From Oryzias latipes (lineage: Eukaryota > Chordata > Actinopteri > Beloniformes > Adrianichthyidae), in contig NC_019871.2 of NCBI RefSeq assembly GCF_002234675.1, positions 24,833,466 through 24,897,465 of the forward strand: a stretch of DNA of 64,000 nt, read 5' to 3'. Shown here piece by piece: positions 62,101 to 64,000 of this stretch. Below the pieces are notes generated by a model. The model worked only from the letters and a program-made list of their open reading frames with translations. It had not been told where the DNA came from and made no database searches. The position numbers were made by a program, and so were the translations under genes. Position 1 is the first letter of the stretch. Every line of letters begins with the position of its first letter.

Positions 62101-64000
62101 GTCTAGACATTTGAATGAAGCAGAGCAGGGAGCTTGTGGTCCTACCAGCATATTTTCTATGCAATAAATAAACTCTGCTCCTGATTCACAACAATTTACC
62201 TAAAGAAAAACTCCTAAATGCAATTTTAAGGTCAATTTTTCTGTCCACAATCACCAGAAAAAGGCCCCTAAGAACATGTTAAAAACACCATTTTCATTGG
62301 AGTGGGTCTTTAATCGACTTAAATCTGTTTTATTTTTTTTTATTGTTTGTAGGAGCTGCTGATTGAAGTTTATCGCAGCATCGGCGACCCGGACAGTCTG
62401 TACGGCTGTGGAGGAGAGACGATGAACAGCCCGTTGATAAGGTAGAAGCCAAATATTGGCTGTATTTGCCGCATTGTTGATGTTTTATTTACAACTGTTC
62501 CACACAGGATTCGAACCTATGAACATGAGGCTTTGTGGGGAAAAGCTCTGACCTCATACGACCTTCACACCACTCTACCTGAGGTCACTCGACAAGTTGG
62601 AATTGTGGAGGTAAAATATATCAAAAGGAGCCTACACAGAATCTTTTCTCTTATTGTGAAATCCCTGTCATCCGGACGTCCCAAATGTCAAACAGGGCCT
62701 GCAGAACTTCGGTCTGAGCAACATCCTGGCCACTTACATGAGAGGTCTGGAGAGTGAGGGGGTGGAGTGGGGAGCTGAGCTGCGAGAACTTCGCTTCCAA
62801 GCTGCTTGGAGGAACAGCCAGTGGGACTGTGAGCTAGCAGAGAGGTAGGGGAGTGTACCTCTCACAGTGACATCTACTGTTCTTGTCTTGGTAACATGTT
62901 TGTCTAAATCTATTCCCCCATAACAGAAGTGAGAAATCCGTCCCTGGCTTTCATGAATCCATCTTTTGTTCTCTGCAAGCACTGAGGGACAAAGAGTTCT
63001 CCATGTTTGATGAAACGCTGAAACAGGCCCGGTATGGAAACGCCCTGCGGATGTCATGTTGTTGCTGGTAGCAGTGGCTTCCTACAGCTTGTGTGTCTGC
63101 CGCAGGCGTGCTGAAGTGGAGGAGCTCTGCAGGGACAGTCTAGAGGCCGTGTCTTCTCTGTATCCAGCCCTCAGAAACCTGCAGAGCATCAAGGAGCTGG
63201 AGAGTTTCAAGCAACTCTTCTCCAGGTCAGTTTGATTATGAAGCTCCTGTGATAACAGGAGTGAAAGGTGGCGCTGAACCGTCTGTTCCGTTTTGCACCA
63301 GGCCTTTCTCTGATCTGGCTCTGAGCAACATCTGCCGTCAGTGGCGTCAGCACTCCCATTTGCTAGCCGACAGCGACTTCGCTGTGGTGGAGCCCATACT
63401 GGCGGTGCGCTCTGTGGCTCAACACGCTCTCTTATCCAAATTGGGAAACTTGAACAGCACGAACCTCAGTTCTGCGCTCACGGACCATCTCATGGAGCTC
63501 TGCTGTTTGGCTCGGAAGGCCGGAAACACCCAGGTAGAAGCAAAACGTGCATCCTAACAGATTTCAAGCCAGAAAGGTTTCCTGCTAAAGGCTCGCTATT
63601 CTCCAGCTTGCAGAGCGTGCGGTCCACCAGATGAAGATACAGGGGGGAGCGGGGAGCTCGTGGCAGCTGCAGGAGGCCCAGGTTTCCTGGGCAAAGGGAG
63701 AGCAGGGTCTGGCTCTGGGCCAGCTGAGACAGATGATTCACAGTCTAGAGGACAAGGTCAAACATACATTTTCTAATGTAAAGCAGGAAAAATGCTCAGT
63801 TTAAACCTCAGAATTTAAAAAAATAATTCCAGGGGAATAAAAGAAGATAAACTTTGTTATCAAACTGTATGTGTTGGTCAGGTGGATTTTGACCCTGATG
63901 TGGTTCCTGCGTACACCGAGAGCCTCAGACTTTGTGGGAACTGGCTGGCTGAAACCTGTCTGGAAAGTCCTGGAGTTATCCTGGAAAAATACTTGGAGAG
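41123..64000 (+). CDS. atm: ATM serine/threonine kinase, N-terminal 2386 codons (runs off the window)
   Basis: DNA double-strand-break PI3K-like kinase. Coding exons: 41123-41194, 45268-45386, 46076-46221, 46602-46766, 46870-47035, 47108-47346, 47525-47694, 48329-48507, 48604-48975, 49089-49292, 49409-49510, 49673-49898, 49969-50100, 50885-51010, 51099-51188, 51264-51441, 51981-52174, 52241-52320, 52405-52560, 52650-52725, 52839-52981, 53877-53994, 54090-54260, 54850-55025, 55111-55354, 56129-56244, 56356-56482, 56566-56765, 56849-57023, 57529-57687, 58355-58487, 58657-58752, 58860-59031, 59114-59255, 60365-60541, 60698-60875, 60962-61067, 61590-61748, 61825-61933, 62353-62441, 62508-62610, 62696-62844, 62927-63031, 63106-63225, 63302-63533, 63607-63756, 63882-64000. 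All phases agree. Start [23 protein letters not shown] motif [17 protein letters not shown]; basic [14 protein letters not shown] domain from about [17 protein letters not shown]. The kinase domain is outside. Confidence 0.97.
41380..42498. mobile_element. hAT element with 8-bp target duplication (ATM intron)
   Basis: The ends are CAGGGGTCGGGAACCTATGG and the inverted CCAAAAAGGTTCCCGACCCCTG (22 bp split here as CCAAAAAGGTTCC / CGACCCCTG). The target duplication ATTTAGAG is exact at 41372-41379 and 42499-42506. 1119 bp, no transposase. It interrupts the SINE and holds an LTR-like insert. Confidence 0.92.
42084..42416. mobile_element. Candidate solo LTR inside the hAT element
   Basis: 333 bp bounded by the 5-bp inverted ends TGTAG and CTACA. 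It has a TATA-like ATATAAA at 42271-42277 and AATAAA at 42365-42370, in that order, as in an LTR. The flanking duplication is unclear: TATTG occurs on both sides only if the ends are shifted by two or three bases. No internal coding region. Confidence 0.55.
42710..43140 (+). other. ATM intron 2, AT-rich gap
   Basis: Between the SINE and the R1 copy 3. I see no gene and no recognisable repeat. Confidence 0.4.
43925..44255 (-). mobile_element. hAT MITE copy (relative of 2329-2713), nested
   Basis: On the - strand it starts TAGACCTGCACAATATGAGG and continues AAAACTCGCGATATGCGATA, matching the MITE at 2329-2713. The far end near 43925 is eroded. Confidence 0.65.
44290..44670 (+). repeat. Poly(A)-tailed retrocopy of unknown source
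   Basis: Ends TTCAATAAAGTTTG followed by ten A, so it looks like a reverse-transcribed 3' end. An open frame at 44386-44619 has no recognisable domain. Parent not identified. Confidence 0.4.
45475..46015 (+). repeat. Foldback repeat family R1, copy 2
   Basis: Begins GGTTATACCATGGTCCGGGG, then the body AATACTCGATTCTGATTGGC, and ends with the hairpin GTTAATGGCC...GGCCATTAAC at about 45889-46002. The opening GGTTATACCATGGTC is the inverse of GACCATGGTATAA just before the hairpin, so the body also has inverted ends. Lies between ATM coding exons 2 and 3. Confidence 0.75.
46330..46545 (+). repeat. AAAGACC-ended repeat family R2, copy e (ATM intron)
   Basis: AATGATGGAGGACGTGCATA at the left; the right end is CATCAAAAGATGATCGGAGT GGGGCTT. 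The middle is deleted. Confidence 0.7.
47795..48265 (-). repeat. AAAGACC-ended repeat family R2, copy f (ATM intron)
   Basis: Reverse orientation: CTAGGACATAGTTTCTGCAG at the left and CATAGTGGGTCTTTAAGC at the right. It fills most of the intron 47695-48328. Confidence 0.75.
48424..48435 (+). other. Basic nuclear-localisation motif in ATM
   Basis: Codons for KRRR just before IEMGWEV align with the KRKK nuclear-localisation motif of human ATM (residues 385-388 region). Conservative substitutions only. Confidence 0.6.
50101..50884 (+). other. ATM intron between coding exons 13 and 14
   Basis: 784 bp, AT-rich. A GC-richer patch at 50400-50580 (GGTGGGGCTTTCAGC, CTGCTGTGTCATCCCTCC) looks like an eroded repeat that I cannot place. 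No gene. Confidence 0.35.
51552..51720 (-). repeat. R2 repeat fragment g (ATM intron)
   Basis: TGAGGACATAGTTTCTACAG matches the left part of reverse-oriented R2 copies; the rest has diverged. It lies in intron 51442-51980; the remainder of that intron shows nothing. Confidence 0.4.
53068..53758. mobile_element. Candidate MITE in ATM intron (52982-53876)
   Basis: The left end TAGGGTGTAGTCAG matches, with changes, the inverse of the right end CAGTCTGAATACACCCCTA. A further TTTCAGTCTGAATACACCC occurs at about 53136-53154. No coding capacity and no clear target duplication. Confidence 0.45.
54261..54849 (+). other. ATM intron 54261-54849
   Basis: No gene. The 54300-54560 stretch is less AT-rich than its surroundings and looks like an old repeat, but I cannot assign it. 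Confidence 0.35.
55355..56128 (+). other. ATM intron 55355-56128
   Basis: 774 bp of AT-rich sequence. Nothing recognisable. Confidence 0.4.
57184..57308 (+). repeat. SINE 3' part (ATM intron)
   Basis: CTGTGACAGACTGGTGGCCT, AGGGTGTACCCCGCCTTCAC and a GGATGGATGAA tail match the 3' half of the tRNA-derived SINE family. Confidence 0.65.
57735..58285 (+). repeat. AAAGACC-ended repeat family R2, copy h (ATM intron)
   Basis: Nearly full length: TTTTTAACATGTTCTTATGG at the left, CAAAACTGTACGGCTGCATA in the middle, TTGATCAAAAGGGTCTTTAA at the right. Confidence 0.75.
59368..59972. mobile_element. R5 inverted-ended element, copy 2 (ATM intron)
   Basis: The ends TTGACTGTAAATAAGAACTG and the inverted CCAGTTCTTATATACAGTCA A match almost perfectly. 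It contains AAGAAGCCAAAATCCCATAA (inverted), shared with 18659-19072. Within it, 59640-59755 resembles a LINE/SINE tail (CACTTTGGTCC, GCTATATAAATAAAAG). Confidence 0.7.
61068..61589 (+). other. ATM intron 61068-61589
   Basis: The stretch CATCATGATGCTGCCACATT and following text recall a decayed Tc1-type element (compare the Tc1 at 1608-3564), but the match is short. No gene. Confidence 0.3.
61868..61873 (+). other. ATM SQ autophosphorylation site (human Ser1981 equivalent)
   Basis: AGT CAG encodes Ser-Gln at residue 2010 of this protein, in the context [18 protein letters not shown]. Human ATM has FEEGSQSTTISSLSEKS around Ser1981, the activation site. It lies in the exon 61825-61933. Confidence 0.8.
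62000..62318 (-). repeat. AAAGACC-ended repeat family R2, copy j (ATM intron)
   Basis: Reverse orientation: CAGCTGTGCAGTTTTGAGCC at the left and CATTGGAGTGGGTCTTTAA at the right. Truncated at its far end. Confidence 0.72.

Overview
The window is nuclear DNA from a vertebrate, almost certainly a teleost fish. The evidence is four spliced vertebrate genes with GT-AG introns (many only 65-100 bp), a miR-21 hairpin with the fish-type 3' end of the mature arm, and a dense load of fish-type transposable elements. The repeat set resembles ricefish/medaka (Oryzias), but the species cannot be proven from this sequence. Nothing prokaryotic is present.

Layout. (1) 1-5443, + strand: the 3' three quarters of TUBD1 (delta-tubulin). 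Its long intron holds a Tc1 transposon that was itself hit by a hAT MITE. (2) 5444-9500: intergenic repeats, then the miR-21 hairpin (9505-9583, - strand). (3) 10656-25560, - strand: VMP1, complete, 11 coding exons, 405 aa. TUBD1 and VMP1 are tail-to-tail with miR-21 between them, the same arrangement as in mammals. (4) 25570-27200: intergenic. (5) 27201-39966, - strand: NPAT, complete, 16 coding exons, about 1387 aa. (6) 39967-40420: compact head-to-head promoter shared by NPAT and ATM, with E2F-, ETS- and ZNF143-like sites. (7) 41123-64000, + strand: ATM, 47 coding exons covering about 2386 codons, from the TAN motif into the FAT domain. The kinase domain lies past the window edge.

How the genes relate. 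NPAT (histone gene activation at G1/S) and ATM (DNA-break kinase) share a divergent promoter, as in mammals. VMP1 (ER scramblase for autophagy and lipoproteins) and miR-21 share a transcriptional direction, so miR-21 may be processed from extended VMP1 transcripts. The TUBD1/VMP1/miR-21 block and the NPAT/ATM block are on different chromosomes in humans; here they are adjacent.

Repeats fill much of the introns: at least seven copies of a family with AAAGACCCACTC inverted ends, a foldback family with a ~115 bp hairpin, several hAT elements with intact 8-bp target duplications, three non-LTR insertions with intact target duplications, and tRNA-derived SINEs. I found no unknown operon-like or defence-like system. 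The most useful unusual signals are a 35-nt intron-like stretch that must be read as coding in NPAT, loss of two of three mammalian SQ autophosphorylation motifs in ATM, an L1 that landed beside an NPAT splice donor, and several nested insertions that can be ordered in time.
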